From Peribacillus simplex (GTDB lineage: Bacteria; Bacillota; Bacilli; Bacillales; DSM-1321), in the NCBI RefSeq assembly GCF_001578185.1, contig NZ_CP011008.1:4554001-4618000 (forward strand): 64,000 bases of DNA, written 5' to 3'. The notes beneath the pieces were generated by a model. That model did no database searches. It was not told where the DNA came from and saw nothing but the letters and a program-made list of their open reading frames with translations. The position numbers were made by a program, and so were the translations under genes. The number at the start of each line of letters is the position of its first letter. Positions within the stretch are counted from its first letter, which is position 1. Positions 26,357 through 35,447 of the stretch are shown in pieces.

Positions 26357-26401
26357 GACGCCTGCCCAATAGCTCGTTATTAGCTATTGAAACAGGCGCC
26401 A
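26357..26401 (-). terminator. Hairpin in the leader of the HAD phosphatase gene
   Basis: On the minus strand GGCGCCTGTTTCAATAGCT pairs with AGCTATTGGGCAGGCGTC, followed by TTTTGCATTTTTC, just 20-70 bases before the start codon. It is placed like an attenuator or is the terminator of something upstream that is now lost. Confidence 0.55.
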
Positions 26402-26732
26402 TTGCCGATTGATTCTTTTATGTATAAATATTATCACGAATTTTCAAAATAATCAATTTTTATTCGTGGTTCTTTTCTTAACAATTGTAACTTTAAAAAA
26501 AGGATTTCTGTGATACTTATTCAATTAAGCGCCTGTTTTGCTCAAAAATCACAAAAGAGCTACATTAACACGGTACTAGAATTCAAAACATCAGACAAAA
26601 AAACAATCAACTTGTTTATTTTTCATTAGTTACCTCAAAAATGTTTTTTTAACCTATTATCAATTAAATGGTAATACAAAAAAAGAATTACAAAACAACT
26701 CTTATTCTAACCATATATTTTATTGGGTTCAT
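26402..26732. other. Gene-free stretch
   Basis: AT-rich, with no ORF having a ribosome binding site. It should hold the promoter of the HAD gene. Confidence 0.4.
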
Positions 26733-26822
26733 TAATGAACTAACCTGCCCCGGTAGTGCCATAAGAAAAAGCTACCTTAAAGACAGCTCCGATCTTCAGC
26801 TAAGGCACCCGATAGTTGAATA
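26733..26822 (-). repeat. Three-hairpin repeat copy (near consensus)
   Basis: C AATGAACTAACCTGCCCCGG with TAGTGCC, B AGCTACCTTAAAGACAGCTC, A GCTAAGGCACCCGATAG. Confidence 0.9.
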
Positions 26823-26848
26823 AAAAAGATTTTATCAATGTATAAGTC

Positions 26849-27029
26849 TTATCTATCAGACCTCTTTTTAAGAATAAAATAATAGATACCAAATAATAAA
26901 ATAATAACCCAGTATAATGGGTCAATTATATCACTTTGAATGTGAATGCCATTGGCACGTAGTATTGATTTAATAACAACAATGAAAATTCCAGCAATAA
27001 TAAAAAAATTATGATATTTTTTTGGTCAT
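26849..27029 (-). pseudogene. Small membrane protein gene with a one-base frameshift
   Basis: ATG at 27029 has GGGAGTAAG before it but stops after six codons. Removing one base from the run of seven T (27017-27023, plus strand) opens a 59-codon frame: MTKKYHNFFIIAGIFIVV, two membrane helices and tail KKRSDR. Either a real slip in a homopolymer or a sequencing error. Confidence 0.6.
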
Positions 27030-27096
27030 AAACTTACTCCCAGATGTTTTATTTTTAATATTTTACTACATAGTTGTAAGGGTACTCAAATTCCTT

Positions 27097-27157
27097 ACTG
27101 AATTAACCTGCCCCAATAGTTCCATAAGAAAAGGAGCTGCTGATCAGCTCCTGGTAG
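27097..27157 (-). repeat. Three-hairpin repeat copy
   Basis: C TGAATTAACCTGCCCCAATA with TAGTTCC, B GGAGCTGCTGATCAGCTCC; A missing. Confidence 0.8.
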
Positions 27158-27246
27158 AACTTTTTCACGATAGTTGTTACATAATTGCTCAAGTACAGTA
27201 TCTTTATAATCACCCATAGATTACCTTCAATTTTGTGGAGCTAAAT

Positions 27247-27954
27247 TTAACATCTTACATGTTTGCGTTTAAAACCAAGCCTTCCTTTATCAACTGCTTT
27301 TTGAATACTTTCGTAAGCATTTAGAATACTGCTTTTTTTCTTGTCCCGTTTGACTTCTACTATTCCTATTGCCTTTGCGGTCTCGACTGCCTTTTCATGG
27401 AGTGGCACATATGAAATCGCCACGGTGTATAGAAAATTATTCATAGCGGATTTCGTTTGTTCTGGCGAATCGTGAATCGTATTTTTCACAATGTCAAGCA
27501 TATTGGAAATCTTGCTTTCTGAAAATTCAACGTCTAGTCGATTCCCTAAAAGCCAGCAGTAGCAACTCCAGCCCGCTGACATTCTCAGCTCTTCACCGCT
27601 TGCGATCCATTTATCTGCAACTTCTTGTGCAATATCTGACTCTGATAAAGTTACAGCCACTACAAAATCGGACAGCATATAAAAATACGCAGCATCCATC
27701 CAACGATCATAATCCGACTCAGTCATGGCTTTTGGGTCTGCAATAATGCCTGCAAAGTACATTGCATCATAGTTCCCCGTGGAATAAAGCTCTTCAGCTA
27801 AGCTTTGACTTATTTTTATTTTCTTTGCAATTGGTTTCATAGCTCCTGTAGCCACGCCAAAAAGCGGCTCATGCGCACCATTGGATATGTATATTTTTTT
27901 AGTTCGTTCCTTGCCAAGGGCTTCAAGCTCCTGCATAACCATTTCTAAATTCAT
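27247..27954 (-). CDS. DNA alkylation repair protein, AlkD-like HEAT-repeat family
   Basis: A 235-aa helical-repeat protein: MxxLEALGKERTKKIY at the start, AKKIKISQSLAEELYSTGNYDAMYFAGIIADPKAMT and DRWMDAAYFYMLSDFVVAVTL, which match the AlkD helical repeats that cradle alkylated DNA. AlkC/AlkD proteins are DNA glycosylases removing cationic alkyl bases. I cannot confirm the catalytic Asp and Trp residues without an alignment, and divergent family members may lack activity. GGAAGTGC precedes the ATG. Confidence 0.8.
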   Translation of the reverse strand: MNLEMVMQELEALGKERTKKIYISNGAHEPLFGVATGAMKPIAKKIKISQSLAEELYSTGNYDAMYFAGIIADPKAMTESDYDRWMDAAYFYMLSDFVVAVTLSESDIAQEVADKWIASGEELRMSAGWSCYCWLLGNRLDVEFSESKISNMLDIVKNTIHDSPEQTKSAMNNFLYTVAISYVPLHEKAVETAKAIGIVEVKRDKKKSSILNAYESIQKAVDKGRLGFKRKHVRC

Positions 27955-28307
27955 CGTTTAGCACTTCCTTCTTTTTGGAGTTTTTCACCTAATATTTTAC
28001 CCATCAAATATATGACCATTATCCTATAACAAACTACCATTTGTCAGCAGAACTACCGTCTAAGCATATCAGTGTTACGCAGGAATCCACTAAATGCATG
28101 TTGGCACTTTGTTCTTGAACAGATGGTAAGAAACAACGCCTTCTGTTACAGCCAAAGCTCATCCTTTTTATAAAAAGCGTTTTACCAGGTCTATTGTTGT
28201 GGTTTTTTCTAGATTTTTTGTTTTTTAATTTTCATGGGAGTTCATTAAGAATAAGGCGATACTTCAATAAAGAAATAGGGTATATCCTGTTATGTATTAC
28301 TATTAGT
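27955..28307. other. Gene-free stretch
   Basis: No ORF with translation signals and no repeat module seen in about 350 bases. Confidence 0.4.
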
Positions 28308-28535
28308 TCATTTATTTAATTTCATTTTAGACTTTAAATTTAAGATAAACTCGTACCCGAAAGCTACTAACAATCCAGTCCAAAAAATTACAACGGAAGT
28401 AAAAGGCTCAATTCCATATATTAGAAAGTAAATATAGTTTATAAATAATAGCAACATATAGGTGTAAAAACCAAGTATTGCCCCTTTTCTCCAATTAATT
28501 GACTCTTTTTTAGACATACTTCTGAAGAATTTCAT
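28308..28535 (-). CDS. Small membrane protein, 75 aa
   Basis: The start is taken at the ATG at 28535 because GTGGAGGG lies right before it and would be inside the longer frame to 28550. A basic amphipathic start (KFFRSMSKKESINWRKG) is followed by two membrane helices and tail KSKMKLNK. Function unknown. Confidence 0.65.
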   Translation of the reverse strand: MKFFRSMSKKESINWRKGAILGFYTYMLLLFINYIYFLIYGIEPFTSVVIFWTGLLVAFGYEFILNLKSKMKLNK

Positions 28536-28584
28536 TTTAACCCTCCACAATATAAATTTACCCTTGCAGTTCCATTAATGCTCT

Positions 28585-28930
28585 TTAGTCACCCTACTGC
28601 GAATCTTTTTGTCATTTTCGAGTATTTGAAGTAAAGTTTGTCCATTTGCAGGAAGAAAGGCACATAAATATACGTTCAATTGAATTGGCCGATATTTGGC
28701 TGTCTGTATTATGACAATTCCCCCATGCTCTGACCCACTAAAATAACCTGTTTAGATTCACAGCCAAAATGCTGCATAGACGGTCAGTAAAGTCTTCCAA
28801 CGTAACTTTGGAAGATGCAGTTTTATCCTTTTCATGTCCGGGTAACTCCAAGGTTAATACCTGATGTCAAGCGCCACAAAGGGACAACCCTCTCCCAGCT
28901 ACACTCTCCATGTCATGCTCAATGAACTAA
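28585..28930 (-). pseudogene. Alpha/beta-hydrolase remnant
   Basis: On the minus strand, broken frames read VLTLELPGHEKDKTASSKVT, LEDFTDRLCSIL, then VILVGQSMG (the nucleophile elbow GxSxG) and SIERIFMCL. This order matches esterases of the salicylate-esterase (SABP2) type. Several frameshifts and a missing C-terminal half make it a dead gene. Confidence 0.65.
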
Positions 28931-28986
28931 CAAATATGTACTCATATAGTCACTCCTTTTTATCTTACGCCTCATTAAAATTTCAA

Positions 28987-29537
28987 TTAAAGTCCACCGT
29001 CTAAACCATCAATCTTTATCCCTCTACTCCAATCACGAGTGACTTTTAATTCATGATCTATGGTGGTTATCGTGACCTCTCCTTCTTTCTCATAAACTTT
29101 AGATGAATTCTCGTCATAAACTTTAAATTCCGTTGTGTATGTGTAATCTATTGTGCCGTCTTCATTTTTCCTTTGTTCTTCAAGCTTCACATCTTGCACT
29201 ACAATGCTTTTATTAATTTCTTTGGCTACCAATGAAGGGATTGAATAATTACGGTTAAGAATTTGGGCATTATATTCATCTTCTGATAAATATTCTTTAA
29301 CATTGTTGCAATTTTAGCAAAGGTTGGCGGATTGGCTGGATCTTTGATGGTATATCGTGCAGTATAATAGCCTTTAAATAACTTTTCAGCCTCTTCCACT
29401 TTGACCACATTTTCCTCTTTAACAGATTTCCGCTCTGATGCCTCACCGTTTTCTTTGACTACTTCCTTGTTACATGCACTTGCCCCTATAATCAGCACAA
29501 ATAAAACAATGGCCAAGAAATTTTTTATATTAGCCAC
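28987..29537 (-). pseudogene. Lipoprotein paralogue broken by a frameshift
   Basis: A GTG at 29537 starts a signal peptide ending in the lipobox ASAC, then KVEEAEKLFKGYYT and TIKDPANPP, parallel to the intact gene at 16529-17083. Near 29290 the frame shifts; the rest (EYLSEDEYNAQILNRNYSIP ... SRGIKIDGLDGGL) continues in another frame. One base change restores the whole 184-residue family protein. Confidence 0.85.
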
Positions 29538-29665
29538 CCCATTTTTATACATTTCAACTATTACCAAAATGAATTTTATTAATGGTATGAGAAGCTTTTA
29601 GTTGTTCAAAATAAGATGAGGGCAGATTACTTATCATACAAAATCAACAAAAAACAAAAAATATA

Positions 29666-29694
29666 TTGAAATATCAATTTTATTTAGTTATAAT
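29666..29694 (+). promoter_or_regulatory. Promoter of brnQ
   Basis: TTGAAA (29666-29671), 17-base spacer, perfect TATAAT (29689-29694). Confidence 0.7.
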
Positions 29695-29725
29695 ACGATA
29701 CGTTCTTAAATATTAGTTTGTATAT

Positions 29726-29740
29726 AATTTTTAGAAAATT
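29726..29740 (+). promoter_or_regulatory. CodY-like box in the brnQ leader
   Basis: AATTTTTAGAAAATT differs from the CodY consensus AATTTTCWGAAAATT at one position. It lies about 25 bases past the expected transcription start, where bound CodY would block elongation. A weaker AATTTTCCAAAAT follows at 29746. Confidence 0.65.
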
Positions 29741-29790
29741 TAATAATTTTCCAAAATAGTAAATTTTGGTTTTTTCGTGGAGGGTTTATT

Positions 29791-31125
29791 TTGTCTAATA
29801 AAGTACCATTTTCATTTATAGTAGTGATTGGGTTAATGTTATTTGCCCTATTCTTCGGGGCAGGAAATCTAATTTTCCCGCCAATGCTTGGTCAGTCAGC
29901 TGGAACGAATATCTGGTCAGCTAATGCAGGCTTTCTAGTAACCGGAGTAGGATTACCGTTACTTGGTGTAATGGCACTGGGTTTTTCGGGAAAAGATGAT
30001 CTACAATCATTAGCAAGCCGCGTCCATCCCGTGTTTGGTATTGTATTCACAACCGTTCTTTATTTAGCCATTGGTCCATTATTTGCAATGCCAAGAACAG
30101 GAAACGTTTCTTTTGAGATCGGTGTCAAACCATTTTTGCCGGAAGGTTTCGGGCCGCTGCCTTTACTTATTTTCACCATCATCTTTTTTACGATTTCGTG
30201 CCTTCTTTCGCTCAATCCTGCGAAATTTGTCGAAATTGTGGGGAAAATTTTAACACCCATCAAGTTAACGTTCATTGGAATCCTGGTGGTAGTCGCTTTT
30301 GTTCATCCAATTGGTGATTTTCAAGCACCTGCCAAAAGCTATACGATTCAACCATTTTTCAACGGGTTCAAAGAAGGCTATTTAACAATGGACACTCTTG
30401 CATCTTTTGTTTTTGGAATCATCATCATTAATGCCATAAAAGAAAAAGGTGCTAAAACAAAAAAACAAATAATGATCGTTTGTGGAAAAGCGACCGCAAT
30501 TGCTGCCGTTATCCTTGCTACCTTTTATTCAGCTCTCTCTTATATGGGTGCTTCAAGTGTCGAGAAATTTGGACACTTGGATAATGGAGGAAATGTCTTA
30601 GCAAAAGTCTCGGATTACTATTTTGGAGCATATGGTGGGCTATTATTGGGATTGATGATCACAGTAGCTTGTATAACGACGAGCGTTGGACTCATTACAT
30701 CGTGCTCGACGTACTTCCATAAATTATTTCCAAAGCTGCCTTACAAAACAATTGCAATAAGCTTATCCATATTTAGTGCAATAATTGCCAATATTGGACT
30801 AACTGAGTTAATTGCAATTTCCGTACCTGTAATGACAGCCATTTATCCATTGGCCATTGTATTGATTTTCTTAACATTTTTCCATTCCATGTTTAAAGGA
30901 AGGCCTGAAGTTTATCAAGGCAGCTTATTTTTAACATTCATCATCAGTTTAATGGATGGATTAAATGGAGCAGGGATTCACATTTCATCCATCAATGATT
31001 TCTTCACTGAAATCCTTCCAATGTACGATACAGGGCTAGGGTGGGTCATCCCTGCAATAGTCGGAGGAATCATTGGGTATGCCTTCAGCATCTTACGTCC
31101 GGGTCATAATCATCAAATTGATTAA
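29791..31125 (+). CDS. brnQ: Branched-chain amino acid transporter BrnQ (LIVCS family)
   Basis: Sodium- or proton-coupled uptake of Leu, Ile and Val. 444 aa with 12 hydrophobic segments and LIVCS landmarks: FFGAGNLIFPPMLGQ, YLAIGPLFAMPRTGNVSFEIG, LDNGGNVLAKVS and TSVGLITSCSTYF. The start is TTG with GTGGAGGG upstream. A promoter and a CodY-like box fit control by branched-chain amino acids, which CodY senses in Bacillus. Single-gene unit ended by a strong terminator. Confidence 0.95.
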   Translation: MSNKVPFSFIVVIGLMLFALFFGAGNLIFPPMLGQSAGTNIWSANAGFLVTGVGLPLLGVMALGFSGKDDLQSLASRVHPVFGIVFTTVLYLAIGPLFAMPRTGNVSFEIGVKPFLPEGFGPLPLLIFTIIFFTISCLLSLNPAKFVEIVGKILTPIKLTFIGILVVVAFVHPIGDFQAPAKSYTIQPFFNGFKEGYLTMDTLASFVFGIIIINAIKEKGAKTKKQIMIVCGKATAIAAVILATFYSALSYMGASSVEKFGHLDNGGNVLAKVSDYYFGAYGGLLLGLMITVACITTSVGLITSCSTYFHKLFPKLPYKTIAISLSIFSAIIANIGLTELIAISVPVMTAIYPLAIVLIFLTFFHSMFKGRPEVYQGSLFLTFIISLMDGLNGAGIHISSINDFFTEILPMYDTGLGWVIPAIVGGIIGYAFSILRPGHNHQID

Positions 31126-31138
31126 TGATATAAAATCG

Positions 31139-31170
31139 GTCCAGGAATAATTCCTGGACTTTTTTTTCTG
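31139..31170 (+). terminator. Terminator of brnQ
   Basis: GTCCAGGAAT/ATTCCTGGAC stem followed by T8. Confidence 0.9.
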
Positions 31171-31281
31171 TAGGCCGAATTATTTTCTTGTAGTCGAATT
31201 GTCCTCTCGACATTAATTTGCATATTGATTGGAAAAAAAACTGCGATAAAGGCAGCTCCGGCTATAGCTGGATAGCAGGAT

Positions 31282-31833
31282 TTAAAATCCCATTTCTTGT
31301 ATCTTCTTATTCGTTCGTAATTTCCTCAGCAATTGAAAAATTTGCCCCCTATGATGTGATTCATGTTCAATCAAATGGTAAACGACCCACTCAGGCGTGA
31401 CGTCATATTGGTCAAGCACCCTCGGTTTACGCCAATCCTTTAGATTCATTGAACGGAAGTTTGACAGAAAAACTTGACGTACTTTATTAAGGCGGTAGAA
31501 ATGTTCTTCTAATGTTTGTCCTTCAATATGTGTTAGGGAGCCATCATCAGCACGGCATTCCAATGGAAGCAAAGCACGGATTTCCGAATCCCATTCCGTA
31601 ACAAGTACCTCCTCGTATAACCAATCTGCCTCGACCAATGCTATGTGATATAACAGCGAGCCAATCGTTTGCCTTTCATCCATTTTCGAATCGAGTGAAT
31701 TTTGACTGATTCCAGTTAATTCCGTTATAAGCGTACGGCGAACATCTTCTAAACACCATAGCCACCGCCCAATTTCTTCTTCATATTCCGGTAATGCAGA
31801 TACAATTAACGCTCTTCTCTCCAACAGGATCAT
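31282..31833 (-). CDS. DinB-family protein, 183 aa
   Basis: DinB fold with all three histidines: first in LLYHIALVEADWLYEE, the others in LIEHESHHRGQIFQLL. The ATG at 31833 touches the GAGGAGG motif, so the TTG nine bases downstream of it (31824, LERRALIV) is the better spaced start. Third DinB-fold gene in the window. Reaction unknown. Confidence 0.85.
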   Translation of the reverse strand: MILLERRALIVSALPEYEEEIGRWLWCLEDVRRTLITELTGISQNSLDSKMDERQTIGSLLYHIALVEADWLYEEVLVTEWDSEIRALLPLECRADDGSLTHIEGQTLEEHFYRLNKVRQVFLSNFRSMNLKDWRKPRVLDQYDVTPEWVVYHLIEHESHHRGQIFQLLRKLRTNKKIQEMGF

Positions 31834-31907
31834 CCTCCTCTTCTAAAAATACATTCTATTTAAAATGTTTGCTTCCTTCTTTACATTGAAATTCCCTGTT
31901 AATAATG

Positions 31908-31940
31908 AAAAAAGAGCAACCTTCAGATTGCTCTTTCGTT
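31908..31940 (-). terminator. Bidirectional terminator
   Basis: AAAGAGCAA/TTGCTCTTT stem with A- and T-rich flanks. Confidence 0.75.
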
Positions 31941-31988
31941 TGTATCTGATTTTTTCGTTTTATGTTATCTGTGACAAGTAAATCGATA

Positions 31989-32147
31989 TTAACTCCCCAA
32001 AAAAAGATTGGATCTCATCTCCTCTGATATACGCCTGCTTTGTAGATAATCCTGTTCCCGTTCTTGTTCAACCATTATGCGTTGCTCCAGTTTTTGAGCA
32101 TATAGTGCATAGCCGATACCATGAGCCTGAAACATTGCTTTTTCCAT
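31989..32147 (-). CDS. Possible small protein, 52 aa (uncertain)
   Basis: An open frame encoding a charged helical sequence (YAQKLEQRIMVEQEREQDYLQ). The ATG has no ribosome binding site and the frame stays open about ten codons upstream without another start. It could be the end of a decayed gene. Confidence 0.25.
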   Translation of the reverse strand: MEKAMFQAHGIGYALYAQKLEQRIMVEQEREQDYLQSRRISEEMRSNLFLGS

Positions 32148-32389
32148 TGCCGACGTGTACGTTAATTCGAGAAAATTAATGAAGAATCAATCCTTTCCAA
32201 AGTAAATTTCGTACTCATCTTATCATTGAAAATGATAACTTACAAAGTTACTACAGCTCCATATTCACTGATAGTTCAGATTTCCTGACAGCTGTTCTTA
32301 TCACCGTGTACGTAAACGCCATATCCCTCCACCTTCCTTCATTTTCCTTTTTTAATTACAAAATTCTCCAATTTTTTTAAAAAAATTAA

Positions 32390-32420
32390 AAACCCCATTA
32401 ACAAATTGGTTAATGGGGCT
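32390..32420 (-). terminator. Terminator of the serine dehydratase operon
   Basis: CCCCATTAAC/GTTAATGGGG with a T-rich tail on the minus strand. Confidence 0.85.
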
Positions 32421-32426
32421 GAATGT

Positions 32427-33302
32427 TTATTTATATGAACCGAATATTTCCTTTGCCAATTTACGTCCAGTCGGAGTGGCAGCAAGGCCGCCTTCTGCCG
32501 TTTCACGTAGTGCAACTGGCATGGTCAATCCTATTTTATACATGGCATCGATAACCTCGTCACATGGAATGCGGCTCGTAATGCCTGCAAGTGCCATATC
32601 AGCTGCCGTTATCGCGTTGGATGCCCCCATTGCGTTGCGTTTCACACAAGGAACTTCAACCAAACCTGCCACTGGATCACAAACCAATCCAAGCATATTT
32701 TTCAGTGTGATTGCCATCGCTTCCGCGGCTTGACTTGGTGTACCGCCGGCCAGTTCTACAATCGCAGCTGCCGCCATTCCACTTGCCGAGCCCACTTCTG
32801 CTTGGCAGCCACCAGCTGCTCCAGAAATGGAAGCGTTGTTTGCTACCACGAATCCGAAGGCAGCGGAGGTGAAAAGAAATTCAATCATCTCTGCCCGGGT
32901 CGGGTTTAGTTTTTCTTTCACGGCAAACAACGTACCGGGAACCACGCCCGCAGAACCGGCAGTAGGAGTGGCACAAATCATCCCCATTGCTGCATTCACT
33001 TCGTTCGTCGCAACCGCTTTACTGACGGCATCCAATAATAAATTGCCTCCGAGTGCCTTGCCCGTCTTGATATAATTTTGCAAAAGAACGGCATCCCCGC
33101 CCGTTAGGCCTGTAACGGATTGCACCCCTTTCAGACCTCTTTCCACCGCTTGTTCCATCACCGTCAAATTCCTGTCCATCTTTTCAATGATCTGTTCTCT
33201 CGACAAGCCGGAGAATTCCATTTCTTGTAAAATCATGATTTCCGCGATTTTTACATTTTTACTTTCAGCAAGTTCAACCAACTCTGCTACATTTCGGAAC
33301 AT
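32427..33302 (-). CDS. sdaAA: L-serine dehydratase, alpha subunit (Fe-S type)
   Basis: With SdaAB it converts L-serine to pyruvate and ammonia using a [4Fe-4S] cluster. 291 aa is the usual length of the split Bacillus alpha subunit. Family signatures: MGMICATPTAGSAGVVPGTL, ASISGAAGGCQAEVGSASGMAAAAIVELAGG and CDPVAGLVEVPCVKRNA; the cysteines in these blocks are the cluster ligands. Third gene of the operon, 40 bases after sdaAB, ended by a terminator. Confidence 0.97.
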   Translation of the reverse strand: MFRNVAELVELAESKNVKIAEIMILQEMEFSGLSREQIIEKMDRNLTVMEQAVERGLKGVQSVTGLTGGDAVLLQNYIKTGKALGGNLLLDAVSKAVATNEVNAAMGMICATPTAGSAGVVPGTLFAVKEKLNPTRAEMIEFLFTSAAFGFVVANNASISGAAGGCQAEVGSASGMAAAAIVELAGGTPSQAAEAMAITLKNMLGLVCDPVAGLVEVPCVKRNAMGASNAITAADMALAGITSRIPCDEVIDAMYKIGLTMPVALRETAEGGLAATPTGRKLAKEIFGSYK

Positions 33303-33342
33303 GTTTTTACCTCCTTATCTTTACCAACACTTTTAAAAATTC

Positions 33343-34005
33343 TCATTCAACCATCCTTATGACTTGCGAAACGTTTTCCAATCCCTCAATTTCTTTCATG
33401 ATATCGCCCTTGATCTTCTGATCGACTTCAATCACCATAAGGGCCATTTGACCTTTTTCTTTTCGTGAAACTTCCATATGTCCAATGTTAATTTCATGAT
33501 TCGCCAATACTGTCGAAACCGAAGATATAATTCCAAACACATCGTTGTGTACAACTAAAATGGCTGGGTTTTCACCTGACAATTTAAGCTTGAACGTATT
33601 CAACTCCGTTATTTCTATTGTTCCCCCGCCAATGGAGATCCCAACAAGCTCTATTTCTTTATCCTCGTCGAACAGTCTGATTTTGACTGTATTAGGATGA
33701 TCCATCACCGTATCCTCAATTGTAAAGGTAACTTCCATACCCGCTTCTTCCGCTATCGTCAACGAAGTGGGAATTCGTTCATCATCCGTATCGAAATCCA
33801 AAATCCCGCCTACGACAGCTACATCCGTACCATGTCCCCGGTAGGTTTTTGCAAAAGAACCATACAAAGAAATGATGGCTTTCTTCGGTTGTTTTCCAAA
33901 TAATGTCCGTGCTACTCTGCCGATTCTGGCAGCTCCTGCTGTATGTGAACTAGAAGGTCCAATCATGACGGGACCGATTATATCGAATGCAGATCTGTAT
34001 TTCAT
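33343..34005 (-). CDS. sdaAB: L-serine dehydratase, beta subunit
   Basis: 220 aa. The N-terminal half is the dehydratase beta domain (FDIIGPVMIGPSSSHTAGAARIG, where the SSSHTAG loop binds substrate carboxylate). The C-terminal half is an ACT domain (about residues 148-220, AILVVHNDVFGIISSVSTVLANHEINI) that probably senses serine. It lies between the PTS-IIC-like permease and sdaAA with short gaps, so all three are co-transcribed. Confidence 0.96.
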   Translation of the reverse strand: MKYRSAFDIIGPVMIGPSSSHTAGAARIGRVARTLFGKQPKKAIISLYGSFAKTYRGHGTDVAVVGGILDFDTDDERIPTSLTIAEEAGMEVTFTIEDTVMDHPNTVKIRLFDEDKEIELVGISIGGGTIEITELNTFKLKLSGENPAILVVHNDVFGIISSVSTVLANHEINIGHMEVSRKEKGQMALMVIEVDQKIKGDIMKEIEGLENVSQVIRMVE

Positions 34006-34052
34006 TGTTCAATGCCCCTTTTCTGGCAATAGATTTTTTTAACGGCCATTCA

Positions 34053-35087
34053 TTATGCCGCTTTTTGCTCTTCATTCACCCTTATTTGTGAAACGGTCCT
34101 GATCTTATAATTCTTGAACACGATCGAGCCAAGGAAACCAACCGCTGCTCCCACAACTGCACATATTCCAGCTGTGATCGTCACCTTTATAGGGTCATTG
34201 AAACCGTACATAACTGCCAACCCTGCAATTGGTGTTGCCGTCCCTGTCGCATTATTCACTAAGCCAAACATGGCCACGACCACACCTGCAGCCGCTCCGC
34301 CAATGAAATTGGTTGCATACACAGGAATCGGGTTTGCAGATATGACATCCGCTTGTGTCAAAGGTTCTATCGCAACCGCAATTGTAGTACTTCTATCTCC
34401 AAATTTCAAGCGATCGAACAAAACAAAGTTCATGAAAGATGATCCGAATACGGCAAGGGCCCCGATTGCCATAGGAAGTCCCGTCAATCCAAGCATTGCT
34501 GTCAAGGCCATCGAGCTTAATGGTGCAGTGGCGACGACGGTGATGACTCCCCCAAGAATGATCCCCATTAAGATTGGATTACTGTTTGCCGTTTCCGTAA
34601 TGATTCCTCCGATATTCAAAAGCGTTGCATTGACCAAAGGCGTTAAATTCTCACCAATAAACCGAACGAGCGGTGCTGCAATGATGATTGTAACGATTAA
34701 ATCCAATCCAGCAGGGACTTTTTTCTCGATCACTTTCACAAGGAAAGCAACGAGATATCCTGCGAAAAATCCAGGCAGCAAACCTAAACCAGCACATGAA
34801 ACACCAAGTAATAGAGCATATACAGGGGAAACCCCTAGTGCTAATGCAACAAGTGAAGCCGCTGCAACGCCTCCCATGCTACCTGCCGCATCCCCTACTT
34901 CTCCAAGGAATTTGATATTAAATAAATCCCCTCCGACATACCGCTGAAATGCTTCCACGAGAAAAGCGGCAACCGCTGCATTGGCAAGAGCACCCATTGC
35001 TTTCATCCCTTTTGGGGCTTTAAAACTGAATAAAGAAAATAAACCAAGTACCAATAATAATAAGGCCGTTCCTTTTAAAATTTCCAT
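34053..35087 (-). CDS. PTS EIIC-like permease (PF13303 type), linked to serine dehydratase
   Basis: 344-aa membrane protein with about ten hydrophobic segments and Gly/Ala-rich loops (GVAAASLVALALGVSPVYALLLG, TAPLSSMALTAMLGL, TNFIGGAAAGVVVAMFG), the pattern of the PTS_EIIC_2 family, which has no IIA or IIB domain attached. Such proteins are annotated as sugar permeases, but this one is first in an operon with sdaAB and sdaAA, so a serine or related small-molecule uptake role is my inference. AGAGACG precedes the start. Confidence 0.8.
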   Translation of the reverse strand: MEILKGTALLLLVLGLFSLFSFKAPKGMKAMGALANAAVAAFLVEAFQRYVGGDLFNIKFLGEVGDAAGSMGGVAAASLVALALGVSPVYALLLGVSCAGLGLLPGFFAGYLVAFLVKVIEKKVPAGLDLIVTIIIAAPLVRFIGENLTPLVNATLLNIGGIITETANSNPILMGIILGGVITVVATAPLSSMALTAMLGLTGLPMAIGALAVFGSSFMNFVLFDRLKFGDRSTTIAVAIEPLTQADVISANPIPVYATNFIGGAAAGVVVAMFGLVNNATGTATPIAGLAVMYGFNDPIKVTITAGICAVVGAAVGFLGSIVFKNYKIRTVSQIRVNEEQKAA

Positions 35088-35447
35088 TAACGTCTCTCCT
35101 CTTAGTGAATAGTTAGTATACTTTGACTTAATATTTATAGGCGAACTACTAATTCATTTGCGATTTTCCGATTAAAGGACAACATCATCGGTCCTTTGTT
35201 TTCGTTCCATAGTTGGCTGTGTCTCTACGAAAAAATAAGGAGTAGAATTAAATGAATTCTTACTATATTAAGATATCTTTATTCCACCCAGAATGTAAAC
35301 CCTTTCATTTTATATCTCATATTAACATATATCGGTATGCATACCTATCAAAATTTTTAAAATTTTATAGCAGAAGTAATGTTTGATTTTTCAGTATTTT
35401 GAAATAATTAAATTACCTTTTAATAATGAGTTTAACTGCTTGACCCT
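35088..35447. other. Upstream region of the permease-sdaAB-sdaAA operon
   Basis: No gene. Holds a hairpin AAAGGAC/GTCCTTT (35175-35198) in the likely leader and the palindrome at 35334-35345. Confidence 0.5.
35334..35345. promoter_or_regulatory. Perfect palindrome, possible operator
   Basis: GGTATGCATACC, 12 bases, with partly symmetrical flanks. GntR/FadR-type regulators bind sites of this shape. It lies about 250 bases upstream of the permease start. Confidence 0.4.

Noticed and set aside
34114..34947. 277-codon open frame on the plus strand
   Set aside because: Exactly antisense to the PTS-IIC-like permease; the amino-acid pattern is a shadow of that gene and there is no ribosome binding site.
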